A stretch of DNA of 64,000 bases from Propionispora sp. 2/2-37 (GCF_001298735.1 NZ_CYSP01000002.1:62001-126000), one strand, 5' to 3'. Positions 27,301 through 36,999 are shown, numbered from the stretch's first letter. Numbers and translations are program-made. Notes: a model not told the origin generated them from the sequence alone.

Positions 27301-28170
27301 CTACCCTTCTTTGAACATCTCCACAAAGCGGGCGGCGACAGAAGACAGGGTGCGCTTTTTGTCCCAAATCACGGCCCGCGTAGTGGTAATCACCGGCTGC
27401 GCGATAGCGGAAACCATCAAAGACGGGCTGCCAAAAAGCCTTACTGAAGACTCCGGCACAATGGCCACCCCAATGCCCAGCTTGGCCCAGATCAACAACG
27501 GCGTAATATCATCGCTGGTACATAATATATTAGGGTCGAATCCCATCTGATGGCAATACTCAAGAATAATAGCCTCATGGCGGCGGTGGATTAGCAAAGG
27601 CTCGCTCCTCAGCTGATCCAGTTGCAAATTTTCCCCGGAAATTCCGGCAAAAACAGCCGGGACGGCGACAGCTACCATGGGTTCTTCAGGCAAGGCGATA
27701 AAATCGTATAAATTAAAATCAAAAGGAAAGCGCACAATACCCAATTCAATAATGCCGGCGTGCAGCAGCTCCAGAATTTTTCTGGTTTCCCCCTGCCGTA
27801 AATCAAAAGAAACTTTCGGATACAATTTATGAAACTGCTGAATATGTTCCGGGATAATGGATCTGCCGGAAGAAGTAATGGTTCCAATGGTCAGCTTCCC
27901 GCTTACCCCCTCGGCAACCTCCTGAATTTCATTGACAGTTGCTCTCATCAGTTCCAGTACCTGTTCCGCCCTGTTGCGCAGAGCATACCCTGCCTCCGTC
28001 AAACTAAGCTGCTTCTTATTCCGCTCTATCAGCTTGACGCCCAGCTCCCTCTCCAGTAAGATCAATTGCTGGCTAAGGGGCGGCTGCGTAATATTCAAAC
28101 GTTTTGCAGCTTTGGTAATCTGCCTTTCTTCCGCTACTGCCAAAAAATACTTTAATTGACGAAACTCCAT
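27301..28170 (-). CDS. LysR family transcriptional regulator
   Basis: A 289-residue LysR protein: N-terminal winged helix MEFRQLKYFLAVAEERQIT...AAKRLNITQPPLSQQL, then an effector domain from about residue 90. It starts at ATG 28170 with AAGGGG upstream. It is divergent from the hotdog thioesterase at 28365; LysR genes often control a divergent neighbour. A perfect inverted repeat in the shared gap (28300-28325) is a possible binding site. The effector is unknown. Confidence 0.92.
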   Translation of the reverse strand: MEFRQLKYFLAVAEERQITKAAKRLNITQPPLSQQLILLERELGVKLIERNKKQLSLTEAGYALRNRAEQVLELMRATVNEIQEVAEGVSGKLTIGTITSSGRSIIPEHIQQFHKLYPKVSFDLRQGETRKILELLHAGIIELGIVRFPFDFNLYDFIALPEEPMVAVAVPAVFAGISGENLQLDQLRSEPLLIHRRHEAIILEYCHQMGFDPNILCTSDDITPLLIWAKLGIGVAIVPESSVRLFGSPSLMVSAIAQPVITTTRAVIWDKKRTLSSVAARFVEMFKEG

Positions 28171-28299
28171 AAACAGCATCCCCTTACCATTCGAAAATCG
28201 AATATAAAACAGATAAAATAAATATTTTTCATATATTTTATTCTTTGCTATAATTTTACTTGAAACAACACATCCCTGTCAAAGATCTTTTAGGTTATC

Positions 28300-28325
28300 C
28301 TTGTATATTAAATACATTATACAAG
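28300..28325. promoter_or_regulatory. Inverted repeat in the LysR-thioesterase gap
   Basis: CTTGTATA (28300-28307) and TATACAAG (28318-28325) are perfect complements with a 10-nt A/T-rich spacer. The size and position fit a dimeric regulator site, plausibly for the LysR protein. Confidence 0.5.
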
Positions 28326-28364
28326 AATAAAGATTATCGGCATCAACAAAGTGAGGAGAAACTT

Positions 28365-28811
28365 ATGAAAATGAAGCCTGTTATTATTCATCATCTGGTA
28401 AAGGGGGCAGACCTGAATCATCATGAAACCTTGTTTGCCGGCCGCGGTGCCGAATGGCTTGTCGAAGCCGGGTTCATTGCTGCCGCCAGCTTAACCCATC
28501 CCGAAAATATTGTCTGCTTAAACATTCATGGCATGATCTTTACCCGTCCGGTAAAAAAAGGCAGTCTGCTGAAATTTGAAAGCAAAATTGTTTATGCCGG
28601 CAAATCAAGCCTGGTTGCTTATGTACGAGTCGTTTTCAGCCAGACGGAGGAATTTGTCGTAGAAGGCTATCTTACGTTCATCCACGTTGTCAGTGGCAAA
28701 CCCGTCCCCCACGGTATTGTTATCGAGCCGGAGACACCGGAAGAAACGGCATTATATGAAAAAGGCAAGCATTTAAAAGAAACCGGCCACAAAAACAGCA
28801 AAGCTTCTTAG
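28365..28811 (+). CDS. Acyl-CoA thioesterase, hotdog fold
   Basis: A 148-residue protein of the YciA/acyl-CoA hydrolase type. It has HHLVKGADLNHHETLFAGRGAEWLVE (the helix region with the conserved NHHxTLFAG pattern) and MIFTRPVKKGSLLKFESKIVYAGKSSLVAYVRV. It would hydrolyse acyl-CoA thioesters in the cytoplasm. The ATG at 28365 has GAGGAG upstream; 35 open codons further upstream have no ribosome site and overlap the inverted repeat. It is divergent from the LysR regulator. Confidence 0.85.
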   Translation: MKMKPVIIHHLVKGADLNHHETLFAGRGAEWLVEAGFIAAASLTHPENIVCLNIHGMIFTRPVKKGSLLKFESKIVYAGKSSLVAYVRVVFSQTEEFVVEGYLTFIHVVSGKPVPHGIVIEPETPEETALYEKGKHLKETGHKNSKAS

Positions 28812-28835
28812 TACCTTATCCTATCTAAAAGCACA

Positions 28836-28905
28836 GATTGGTTCGCGAGGATTTTCCGCACTGTGTTAAACCGCCGCACATTGCAAAAAGCCTCGTGAAC
28901 CAATC
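28836..28905. repeat. Palindrome downstream of the thioesterase and RAYT genes
   Basis: GATTGGTTCGCGAGG (28836-28850) and CCTCGTGAACCAATC (28891-28905) pair over 15 bp with one mismatch around a 40-nt loop. It lies 66 nt beyond the RAYT stop and could be one of its recognition hairpins or a shared terminator without a T-run. Confidence 0.55.
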
Positions 28906-28970
28906 GAAGGTTTACATATAAATAAAATGAGGTACCAGCCTTTTTGTGCTCTTATGGCGCTCTTACCCCG

Positions 28971-29747
28971 CTATGCCTTGAAAACGATGCTCTGGTTGAT
29001 GCCCAGCACCCTGGCAATCTGCCGCTGCGTAACCCCTGTAAACTGCTTTATCTGCCTGATAACCGCGTCCCGCTGTTCCTTTTCCATGGTCTTTAGCATC
29101 ATCACCGGCCTCCCGCCAAGCAAGGCTTCAATCTCCTGGCAAAGACCGTCGTCACTTTTCCGCACCTTCTCCACGACATCTAAAAATATATCGCTGTTTT
29201 CCTGTCTCATATAGTCTTTAAATTTCCCCCGGGCAATTTCTTTGTGCTCATCCAATAGCTTCAAAACAAATGAAGTATTGGCAACAGCCGAAGGAGTATC
29301 ATAGGTTTCACCGTAATACATTTTACAACTGCTCCACGGGTACTCTTCCGCAACGCTCACCATCCTGGACTTCACCGGATTATTATGTATGTAACGCAAT
29401 ACGCTTAATAAGTAAGCATTGTCTTCCACTGGCTGGCTTTGATAGCGGTCCTGAAAAATGTGTCCGTAATGGTCATATTTCTTATTATACCACCAGGCAT
29501 AAGTTACACCGATGCGCTTCATGATGTTGCCCAGTTCTTCTTCCTTTTCCTGCAAAAGCAGATGTACATGATTGTCCATTAAGCAATACCCGTATATTTC
29601 GGCTCTTCCATCCTCTTTGGTCCGCTGAATGGCATCCAGATAGCATTGATAATCCTCCTGATCAAAGAACAACCCCTGCCGGTTGATGCCCCGTACCATC
29701 GCATGATATATCCCGCTGGCGGATTTTTTTCTGGCACTCCTTGGCAC
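28971..29747 (-). mobile_element. REP-associated tyrosine transposase (RAYT, IS200-like fold)
   Basis: A 258-residue Y1-type HUH nuclease. Residues 12-28 give GIYHAMVRGINRQGLFF, the metal-binding HUH pair is in NHVHLLL (about 63-69), and a catalytic tyrosine lies in AYLLSVLRYIHNNPVKSRM (about 115-133). The C-terminal region ends in a helix-turn-helix (VTQRQIARVLGINQSIV), common in domesticated RAYTs. No matching full IS ends flank it. An AGAACCGTCCC motif lies just upstream and a palindrome downstream. RAYTs process REP hairpins and are often single-copy. All motifs look intact. Confidence 0.9.
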
Positions 29748-29807
29748 ACTGTCCCCCCCTTTATTACGTGTAGTTATATCTTACAACACTTCGGAAAAAG
29801 AAGCAAG

Positions 29808-29818
29808 AGAACCGTCCC
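29808..29818 (+). repeat. AGAACCGTCCC motif, copy 2
   Basis: It lies 60 nt upstream of the RAYT gene, inside GAAGCAAGAGAACCGTCCC. A near-copy of that longer string in reverse orientation is found at 37944-37960. The rest of 29748-30040 holds no gene I can support. Confidence 0.5.
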
Positions 29819-30040
29819 ACTTGGTTTGCTGGACTCCGCAACCGAAACAAGCGGCAGTGCCGAAAAAATAACAGTTATTTTCTTAGCACTTCTCTTACCG
29901 GGACGTGATCCTTTAATGCAGCCAATGATATTGCCGTAACCATCGCGGTGAACCAAATGATACCTCGGCCGACAAAGCCTGTTCCTGTTGGTTAGTATGG
30001 CTTATAATGGAAAGAAAAGGCAGTGGAGGAGACTATTATC

Positions 30041-30943
30041 ATGAAAATCGGAATCATCGGTCTGGGCAATATCGCGCAAAAAGCTTATCTGCCGGTAATA
30101 ACGGCAAAACCAAATATTGAACTGGTGCTTTGCACCAGAAACCGGTCTGTATTACTGGCTGCAGCTAAGAAATACCGTATTTCTCAGGCTGTGCCAACGC
30201 TTGAGGAGCTTATCGCAGCCGGTGTACAGGCCGTCTTTGTGCACACCGCCACCGAAGCCCATAAGGAAACGATCACCAAACTCTTGTCAAAGCATATTCA
30301 TGTCTATGTGGATAAACCGATTTCCTACTATTACGAAGAAGCTGTCGAACTGGCAGAACTGGCAAAACGGCAGGAAAAATTCCTCATGGTCGGCTTCAAC
30401 CGCCGCTTTGCTCCCATGTATGCCGGTCTTAAAAAACAGCAGCCCCCGCATATGGTAATCATGCAAAAAAACCGTTTTGCAGAACCGGATGAGGTCAGGC
30501 ACTTTATTTTTGACGACTTTATTCATGTCGTTGATACCCTTCGTTTTCTGTCCGGCATGCCGGCAGCCGATTTCTCCGTAAAGGTCCTAAAACAAATGGG
30601 CAAACTGTCTAATGTCACTTTGGAGCTGTCCGGCAGTCATTGTACCGCTTTGGGAATTATGAACCGGGCCAGCGGTATCAATGAAGAAATTCTCGAATAT
30701 ATGTGCCCCGGCCATAAGTTTACAGTTGAGGATTTGAATCTGACACAACATGCCGCCCAAAATACCAAACAGATTGTAAAATACAATGACTGGGATACCA
30801 TCTTATACCGGCGCGGGTTCGAGCAAATTATTGACCATTTCCTGCGCTGTGTGGAAACCGGCCAGCCTCCTGCGGTATCACTGGAAGATGCGCTGCTAAC
30901 GCATGAAATCTGCGAAAACATCGTACAGCAACTGATCAGATAA
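30041..30943 (+). CDS. Gfo/Idh/MocA family oxidoreductase
   Basis: A 300-residue NAD(P)-dependent sugar oxidoreductase. The N-terminal Rossmann motif is MKIGIIGLGNIAQKAYLP, and the conserved dinucleotide/substrate motif VYVDKPISYYYEEAVELA includes the EKP-like DKP lysine. MVGFNRRFAPMY follows. The C-terminal domain is shorter than in myo-inositol dehydrogenases. The ATG at 30041 sits 11 nt after GGAGG; a GTG six codons upstream is less likely. It faces the sugar ABC operon and may act on the same sugar, but it is transcribed separately. Confidence 0.88.
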   Translation: MKIGIIGLGNIAQKAYLPVITAKPNIELVLCTRNRSVLLAAAKKYRISQAVPTLEELIAAGVQAVFVHTATEAHKETITKLLSKHIHVYVDKPISYYYEEAVELAELAKRQEKFLMVGFNRRFAPMYAGLKKQQPPHMVIMQKNRFAEPDEVRHFIFDDFIHVVDTLRFLSGMPAADFSVKVLKQMGKLSNVTLELSGSHCTALGIMNRASGINEEILEYMCPGHKFTVEDLNLTQHAAQNTKQIVKYNDWDTILYRRGFEQIIDHFLRCVETGQPPAVSLEDALLTHEICENIVQQLIR

Positions 30944-30958
30944 ATTGCTGATAAAAAA

Positions 30959-31018
30959 ATATCTCCTGAAAGATTGCAGCGGAAGGGACAACTCTTCCTG
31001 CAGGCTTCCAGGAGATAT
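30959..31018 (-). terminator. Terminator between Gfo oxidoreductase and ABC operon
   Basis: ATATCTCCTG (30959-30968) and CAGGAGATAT (31009-31018) pair perfectly, with a second inner stem. The T-run TTTTTTT follows on the minus strand, so it mainly ends the ABC operon. Confidence 0.85.
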
Positions 31019-31051
31019 GAGGGGAATCAAAGTGAATTGCGCATGAACGCT

Positions 31052-32071
31052 TTATTTCGTCTCGTTTGTAAATTGTTGCTGTTTTATTTTTCCATATTCT
31101 ACAATTTGGCCCGCTTCCACCCATTTCACAGGAATAGGATAATTATCTTTCACCGTTTCTCCCCGGGCCGCTTTATCCAACACATCAATAACCGTTTTTC
31201 CAATCATATAAGAATCCTGGTCCACAATACCGGTAATCAAGCCGTCTTTAATGCCATTTTCCCAGGTTGGCGTATAATCGAAACCAAAATGATAAATTTT
31301 ACCGGCCTTACCCTGTGATTTTATCGCCTCCATGACACCGGTATCCGGTCCTTCAGACCCTAGGGAAAAAACGGCCACCATATCCGGATTGGCAGTAATC
31401 TGCCCTTCCAACTGACGTTTCGATTCCGAGGCCTGGTCATTATCCTGGATGGCTTCCAGCCAGGTAAAATTGGCCGAATCGGTCCCCATTACCGCTTCGA
31501 AACCTTTTTTTATTCCCTCTAGCCTGTAAGTCATGGTTGTTTGCGTGAGATTTACCGCAGCCAAGGCAAGTTTACCGCGGGTAACACCCTTGCTTTTTAA
31601 ATACTCCGCCCCCCGCCTTCCCAATTCCTCTCCCGCCAGACGGTTATCCGTTCCCACATAAGCCACCCGGTTATCCGTACTTTTTACATCGGCATCAAAA
31701 GTAACAATAGGTATACCGGCTTCTTTAGCTTCCCGGACTTTTCTATCAAACATATCGGGGTCCATGGGGGCAATGGCAATACCTGCCGCCTGATTGGTTA
31801 CCGCTTCCTGCAAAAAACCAATATGTTTCTCATTCTTTTGTGATTCCGTGGGCGGGGAAGTTTTAAACACTAAATTATACCCCAACTCCTTAGCATGATC
31901 TTCAGCCGCTTTCTTCATCGGCGACCAGTAGGCACCCGTATCGACAATCGGAATAAAATACAGTGTTTTTTTGCCTGCCGTACTATTCGCCGGAGAGTTA
32001 GTTCCCGAACATCCGGCCAGCCCCGTTGCCAAAGCGGCAATCATTAAAAAAATTATTATTTTGTTTTTCAT
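31052..32071 (-). CDS. Sugar ABC transporter substrate-binding lipoprotein
   Basis: A 339-residue ribose-type (peripla_BP_4) binding protein. The signal ends in the lipobox LAGC (ATGLAGCSG), so Cys20 or so is lipidated. Family features include IAIAPMDPDMFDRKVREAKEAGIPIVTFDADV and YVGTDNRLAGEELGRRGAEYL. It captures a sugar outside the membrane and delivers it to the permease encoded upstream. Ribose, xylose or another pentose or hexose cannot be told apart here. It is the last gene of the operon. Confidence 0.93.
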   Translation of the reverse strand: MKNKIIIFLMIAALATGLAGCSGTNSPANSTAGKKTLYFIPIVDTGAYWSPMKKAAEDHAKELGYNLVFKTSPPTESQKNEKHIGFLQEAVTNQAAGIAIAPMDPDMFDRKVREAKEAGIPIVTFDADVKSTDNRVAYVGTDNRLAGEELGRRGAEYLKSKGVTRGKLALAAVNLTQTTMTYRLEGIKKGFEAVMGTDSANFTWLEAIQDNDQASESKRQLEGQITANPDMVAVFSLGSEGPDTGVMEAIKSQGKAGKIYHFGFDYTPTWENGIKDGLITGIVDQDSYMIGKTVIDVLDKAARGETVKDNYPIPVKWVEAGQIVEYGKIKQQQFTNETK

Positions 32072-32166
32072 GCCATGACCCCCAATTCGTTTAGAATCAC
32101 CTTACCCAAGAATCTCCTGTAAGCAAACTGCAGCATGTTTACCCGTCATCTCCCCTTTTATTTTAT

Positions 32167-33141
32167 CTACCGTCGGCGGCGGTAGTAGTCAACAACAACC
32201 GCTACGATAATAATAGCGCCGGTAACCGCCTGCTGAATAAAAGAATTTAGCCCCAATACGGCCAACCCGTTGCGAAAAACCTCCAACGTCAGGATCCCGA
32301 CAACCGCCCCTGCCATGGTTCCGATACCACCGCTAAAAGCCGCGCCGCCAATAATAGCCGCCGCTAAAGCAAACAGCCCTACCCCGGCAGCTTCACTTGG
32401 CGCCCCTACATTCAGGTTGGACATTAGCAACAGTCCGGCCAAGGCTGCCAAAGTTCCTTCCAGCATGTATACTTTTACCAGGTGCCGCCGGATATTAATC
32501 CCCGACAAGCGGGCAGCTTCCGGGTTGGAGCCGACCGCATAGCAGTAGCGTCCAAAACGGGTGTTTTTCATAACGTAAGCCAATACAAGTACAACAACTA
32601 CCAAAACCAGCGTATTGCTAAACAGAAAGTTAACGCCTAGTTTGGTATTGGACAGGCTATAGAACCAGTCCGGCACTCCCTTGATGTAAATACCATTGGT
32701 AAAAAACAGCAGGATTCCCCGGATCATATAGTCTGTGCCAAGGGTTAATATGAACGAGTCGAGATTGAATTTGGTAATGAAAAATCCATTGACCAGCCCC
32801 CATAAAGCCCCGATAAGCAGGGCCGTCAGGATAACTACCGGTGCGGAAAATCCCTTAACGGCCAAAAAAACCGCAGCCGTTCCGGCAAAAGCAGCTATAC
32901 TTCCGGCGGATAAGTCCACCTTGCCGGTTATCAGAAGCATAGTAACACCGACAGTGACAATCCCTACCGTAGGAATCTGACGAAAAAAATTGCCAATATT
33001 GGCCTGCCCCAAAAACATAGGACTGATTAGGGAAAAAGCGACAATTAACCCGGCAAGAACAATATAAACGGAATATTGCAGGAAGATATCTTTCCAATCC
33101 AGCTTTGCCGGTAAAAATGCTTCATTGAGCCTTACTTTCAC
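32167..33141 (-). CDS. Sugar ABC transporter permease (RbsC type)
   Basis: A ~324-residue membrane protein with about eight to ten hydrophobic segments and the BPD_transp_2 signatures KVDLSAGSIAAFAGTAA, GLVNGFFITKFNLDSFILTLGT and NPEAARLSGINIRRHLVKVYML. It forms the channel of a ribose-type importer. The start is most likely GTG at 33141, which overlaps the ATPase stop by 20 nt and has GGGGGG upstream, implying coupled translation. Confidence 0.92.
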   Translation of the reverse strand: MKVRLNEAFLPAKLDWKDIFLQYSVYIVLAGLIVAFSLISPMFLGQANIGNFFRQIPTVGIVTVGVTMLLITGKVDLSAGSIAAFAGTAAVFLAVKGFSAPVVILTALLIGALWGLVNGFFITKFNLDSFILTLGTDYMIRGILLFFTNGIYIKGVPDWFYSLSNTKLGVNFLFSNTLVLVVVVLVLAYVMKNTRFGRYCYAVGSNPEAARLSGINIRRHLVKVYMLEGTLAALAGLLLMSNLNVGAPSEAAGVGLFALAAAIIGGAAFSGGIGTMAGAVVGILTLEVFRNGLAVLGLNSFIQQAVTGAIIIVAVVVDYYRRRR

Positions 33142-34633
33142 TTTGCTGCCCCCCCAGTGTCGCAACAGTTATAATTTTCTCTTGTGTCGCTTCGTCACGG
33201 CTAAATTCACCGGTTAACCGTCCCTCGCACATGACATATATACGGTCCGCCATCCCCAGCAGTTCGGGAAGTTCGGAGGAAATCATGATGACGGCTTTGT
33301 TTTCCTTGACCATCTGATTCATAATCCCGTAAATTTCCGCTTTCGCTCCCACATCAATTCCCTTGGTCGGTTCATCAAAAATAAAAATTTCCGCAGCCGT
33401 ATTCAGCCATTTGGCCAAAACAACCTTTTGCTGATTCCCTCCTGACAAAATGCCTGCGGGAGCATCCAGCGAAGAGGTTTTGATGCGCAGGTTCCGGACA
33501 AATTTTTCGGCAGTCGCCTTCAGCTTTTGCTGTTTGAGGATGGCATTTTCCAGGTTGGTGATAGTGATATTTTCGGCCACTGACATAAGCAGCGAAAGCC
33601 CCTGCCGCTTCCGGTCCTCCGTCAGTAAACATAAACCATGGCCGATCGCATCCCGCGGCTCTTTTATCGTAACCGGCTGTCCATTGATCCGCAGCTGTCC
33701 CTTTCGGATTGCATCAGCACCAAACAGCAGCCTGACCAGCTCAGTCCTGCCCGAACCTACCAAACCGGCAAAACCGACTATCTCCCCTCTTTTTACTTGA
33801 AACGAGACGTCCCTGACCTTGCCGCCGTAATCGGAAAGGTCTTCTACCTCCAAACAGGTTTCACCGGCTTGTCGTACTACTTTAGGAAACAATTCGTTAA
33901 CATCCCTGCCAACCATCATCCTGATTAAGGTGTTTTGTGAAACGGCCTGAACCTCAACAGTCCCAATATACTGTCCGTCCCGCAAAATGGTGGCATGATC
34001 GCATATTTCAAAGATTTCTTTCAACCGGTGGGATATGTAAATGATGGCCGTTCTTTCCTGCTTAAGGGAGCGGATTACCCCAAAGAGAAGGGCAACATCC
34101 GCATTTCCCAATGCCGTCGTCGGTTCATCAAAAATGATGATCTTCGCTTGCTGGCTGATCGCTTTGCCGATTTCCAATAACTGTTTCTGAGCGGTAGAAA
34201 GGTCGTTTACGATATCGGTTGCCTTTACCTTAGCCCCCAGTTTCCGAAGTATTTTTTCCGTGTCGCTATAAAGCTTTGGATAATCAATAATCCCCAGGCG
34301 CTGGTTTTTATAGGGAAGCCTGCCCATATACAGATTTTCGGCTACACTTAACGCTTCCGCCAGATTAAGTTCCTGGTGGACAAAGCCCACGCCCATCTTT
34401 TGGGCCTGTTCCGGAGTCATCACCGTACAATCGACACCATTGATCACAATCTCACCGGCGTCCTGACGGTAAATTCCCCCCAGCACCTTCATCAAGGTCG
34501 ATTTTCCCGCCCCATTTTCCCCAAGGAGGCCATGGACCTCGCCGGCATTAACAGCCAAACTTACCCCTTTTAGGGCATGGACTCCTGGAAACGATTTTTC
34601 AATATGTTTCATTTGCAGATACGCCCGGTCCAA
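33122..34633 (-). CDS. Sugar ABC transporter ATPase (RbsA type, two domains)
   Basis: A ~503-residue double ABC protein. The first domain has Walker A GLLGENGAGKSTLMK and a signature-like DLSTAQKQLLEIGKAI with Walker B IIIFDEPTTAL. The second domain has GLVGSGRTELV (degenerate Walker A, as usual for RbsA), ILSGGNQQKVVLAKWL and FIFDEPTKGIDVGAKAEIY. It drives sugar import. I chose TTG at 34633 after GGGGGGAG; in-frame codons upstream lie beside the glycosidase stop and lack a ribosome site. Confidence 0.93.
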   Translation of the reverse strand: MDRAYLQMKHIEKSFPGVHALKGVSLAVNAGEVHGLLGENGAGKSTLMKVLGGIYRQDAGEIVINGVDCTVMTPEQAQKMGVGFVHQELNLAEALSVAENLYMGRLPYKNQRLGIIDYPKLYSDTEKILRKLGAKVKATDIVNDLSTAQKQLLEIGKAISQQAKIIIFDEPTTALGNADVALLFGVIRSLKQERTAIIYISHRLKEIFEICDHATILRDGQYIGTVEVQAVSQNTLIRMMVGRDVNELFPKVVRQAGETCLEVEDLSDYGGKVRDVSFQVKRGEIVGFAGLVGSGRTELVRLLFGADAIRKGQLRINGQPVTIKEPRDAIGHGLCLLTEDRKRQGLSLLMSVAENITITNLENAILKQQKLKATAEKFVRNLRIKTSSLDAPAGILSGGNQQKVVLAKWLNTAAEIFIFDEPTKGIDVGAKAEIYGIMNQMVKENKAVIMISSELPELLGMADRIYVMCEGRLTGEFSRDEATQEKIITVATLGGQQSESKAQ

Positions 34634-34695
34634 ACCGCTCCCCCCCAATATCGTCCGGTTTTTGTTTTGCACCCACTTATGTGGCCATCCCGGGC

Positions 34696-36867
34696 TCAAT
34701 ATTCCAGTTCTCTGGCCTCTCCTATTAGTTCCACTACCGCTTTTTGCACATTTTGCCCGGTAAGCAGACGGCTTCTCTCATCGGGCTGGCTCCCGCCCAC
34801 AAAGATTTCAAATTCGCCCGGTTCCAGCACACATTTGCCTTCATCGTCGATCAGGGCAAACTGCCTGGGGGTTAATACCCATGAGACTGTTTTTGTCTCG
34901 CCCGGAGTCAAGTGTACTTTTGTAACCCCCTTGAGTTCCCATCTCGGAAGTCTCACCCGGGCTTCTACATCACGAATATACAATTGCACCGTTTCCTCTG
35001 CGGTATAATTTCCGGTATTTTTTACCGTCACCGCGCAGGAAATATTCTCATTGCCGGAAAATTTCGCCGCACTAACCTGTAATTCACTATAAGCAAAGGT
35101 TGTATAGCTAAGACCGTAGCCAAACGGATACAGGGCTTGCCGCTCCATATAGCGGTAAGTACGGTTTTCCATCGCATAATTACGAAAATCCGGCAGTTCC
35201 TCCGTCGTACGGTAAAAAGTAACCGGCAGTTTTCCCGATGGACTATAATCTCCAAAAATAAGGGATGCAATCGCCGCTCCGCCTTCGGCCCCCGGATACC
35301 ACGCCTGGATAATTGCCGGCACATTCTCATCAGCCCAGGACACTGCTAGGGCACTCCCGGCAAGCAAAACAAGAATAATCGGCTTCCCTGTCCGGTGAAT
35401 GGTCTCCAGTAATTCTTGCTGCAATCCGGGAAGGTTCAGATTAGGTTTATCGCCACCGGTATACTCGTTGGAAACATCGCCTTCCTCCCCCTCAATACTG
35501 GCATCCAAGCCCAGGCACAGCACCACTACATCGGCTCTTTCCGCGGCCGATACGGCTTCAGCAAACCGGTCTTTCTTCTCTGCCAGATTCTCTACCTTAT
35601 CTTTGAATAAATGACAGCCCTGTGCATAATATACGGCGGTATCCGCCGGAACGGCCCGCCTGATTCCCTCTAAAACAGTCACATAGCAGGAGGGTGTGCC
35701 GTAATAATTGCCGATCAGTGCTTTCCTGCTGTCGGCATTGGGGCCTATGACTGCGATGGCTTGGATCTTATCACGGCCGAGCGGCAACAGCTGCTTATCA
35801 TTCTTTAACAAAACAAGTGTCTTTTTCGCTACCTCAACGGCAAAATCGCGATGTTCCCGGCAGGCATTTTTCTCGTAAGGAATGTTGGCATAAGGAACCT
35901 GGCGGTCATCATCGAACAGTCCCAATTTCATCCGGGTAGTCACGAGCCTGGTCACGGCAGCCGTAATTTCCTGTTCGGAAACTAACCCTTCCTGATAGGC
36001 AATCAGCAAATTCAGATACATATTGCCGCAGTTTAAATCACACCCGTTACGTAAAGCCAATGCCACCGATTCCGGCGCCGTACTGGTAACGCCATGGCCT
36101 TCATGAAAATCTTTGATCGCCCAGCAATCGGATACGACATGTCCCGTAAAACTCCACTCCGTTCGCAGAATCTGTTTTAACAGCCTGTCGCTGCCGCAGC
36201 AGGGCTCGTCATTTACGCGGTTATAGGCTCCCATGACCGCCTCCACCTCAGCGGTTTTAACACATTCTCTAAAGGCCGGCAAATAAGTTTCCCGTAAATC
36301 CTTTTGCGAAACGACAGCATTAAAACTATGGCGTTCGGCTTCCGGGCCGCTATGAACAGCAAAATGTTTGGCACAGGCGGCCACCTTCAAATACCGCGGA
36401 TGGTCTCCCTGCAGCCCCCTAATATAAGCAACCCCCAGCTTCCCGGTAAGATAGGGATCTTCGCCAAAAGTCTCGTGCCCGCGTCCCCAGCGGGGATCCC
36501 GGAAAATATTGACATTGGGCGACCAAAAGGTCAGTCCCTTATAAATTCCGTGATCTCCCTTCCTTTGAAACTCATGAAACTTGGCTCTGGCTTCCGTCGA
36601 AACTATGTCAGCAACCTGCTGCAGCAATCTTTTATCAAAAGTCGCCGCTAAGCCGATAGCCTGTGGGAACATGGTAGCCACTCCGGCGCGCGCCACACCA
36701 TGCAGGGCCTCATTCCACCAGTTATAGGCGGGAATCCCCAGGCGTGGAATAGCCGGTGAATTGTACACCATTTGACTCACTTTTTCTTCCAGTGTCATTT
36801 GGGCTACCAGGGCTTTCGCCCGTGCCTCAAAATCTAAATCCGGCTCCCCGGACATTTGAACCGTCAT
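34696..36867 (-). CDS. Glycoside hydrolase family 3 (beta-glucosidase/beta-xylosidase type)
   Basis: A 723-residue GH3 enzyme: TIM-barrel domain to about residue 330, alpha/beta sandwich, and a C-terminal fibronectin-III-like domain (from YPFGYGLSYTTFAYSEL). The nucleophile aspartate lies in GHVVSDCWAIKDF. KHFAVHSGPEAERH and ETFGEDPYLTGKLG are GH3 marks, and NWWNEALHGVARAG is typical of the xylosidase/arabinofuranosidase branch. There is no signal peptide, so it should cleave imported oligosaccharides in the cytoplasm. It is the first gene before the ABC transporter and divergent from the AraC regulator. Confidence 0.94.
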   Translation of the reverse strand: MTVQMSGEPDLDFEARAKALVAQMTLEEKVSQMVYNSPAIPRLGIPAYNWWNEALHGVARAGVATMFPQAIGLAATFDKRLLQQVADIVSTEARAKFHEFQRKGDHGIYKGLTFWSPNVNIFRDPRWGRGHETFGEDPYLTGKLGVAYIRGLQGDHPRYLKVAACAKHFAVHSGPEAERHSFNAVVSQKDLRETYLPAFRECVKTAEVEAVMGAYNRVNDEPCCGSDRLLKQILRTEWSFTGHVVSDCWAIKDFHEGHGVTSTAPESVALALRNGCDLNCGNMYLNLLIAYQEGLVSEQEITAAVTRLVTTRMKLGLFDDDRQVPYANIPYEKNACREHRDFAVEVAKKTLVLLKNDKQLLPLGRDKIQAIAVIGPNADSRKALIGNYYGTPSCYVTVLEGIRRAVPADTAVYYAQGCHLFKDKVENLAEKKDRFAEAVSAAERADVVVLCLGLDASIEGEEGDVSNEYTGGDKPNLNLPGLQQELLETIHRTGKPIILVLLAGSALAVSWADENVPAIIQAWYPGAEGGAAIASLIFGDYSPSGKLPVTFYRTTEELPDFRNYAMENRTYRYMERQALYPFGYGLSYTTFAYSELQVSAAKFSGNENISCAVTVKNTGNYTAEETVQLYIRDVEARVRLPRWELKGVTKVHLTPGETKTVSWVLTPRQFALIDDEGKCVLEPGEFEIFVGGSQPDERSRLLTGQNVQKAVVELIGEARELEY

Positions 36868-36914
36868 CGCTTAGTCCCCTTTTCCACAAAATTCCTTATT
36901 TATAGCTTAAGTAT

Positions 36915-36999
36915 AGAGCAAGGAATATTTGAAATCTTCTCATTTTTTGCTATAATATCTTCACTTTTTGCTCTGAATTATGTTACCATTGAAGAGCAA
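36915..36999. promoter_or_regulatory. Regulatory region between GH3 operon and AraC gene
   Basis: A plus-strand promoter TTGAAA (36929-36934) / TATAAT (36951-36956), 16-nt spacer, reads toward the AraC gene. Two inverted pairs of the same 7-mer surround it: AGAGCAA (36915) with TTGCTAT (36947), and TTGCTCT (36968) with AGAGCAA (36993). These are candidate sites for the AraC protein. Confidence 0.55.

Noticed and set aside
28971..29747. A full IS200/IS605 insertion sequence
   Set aside because: No tnpB and no defined left and right ends were found; the C-terminal extension fits a RAYT better.
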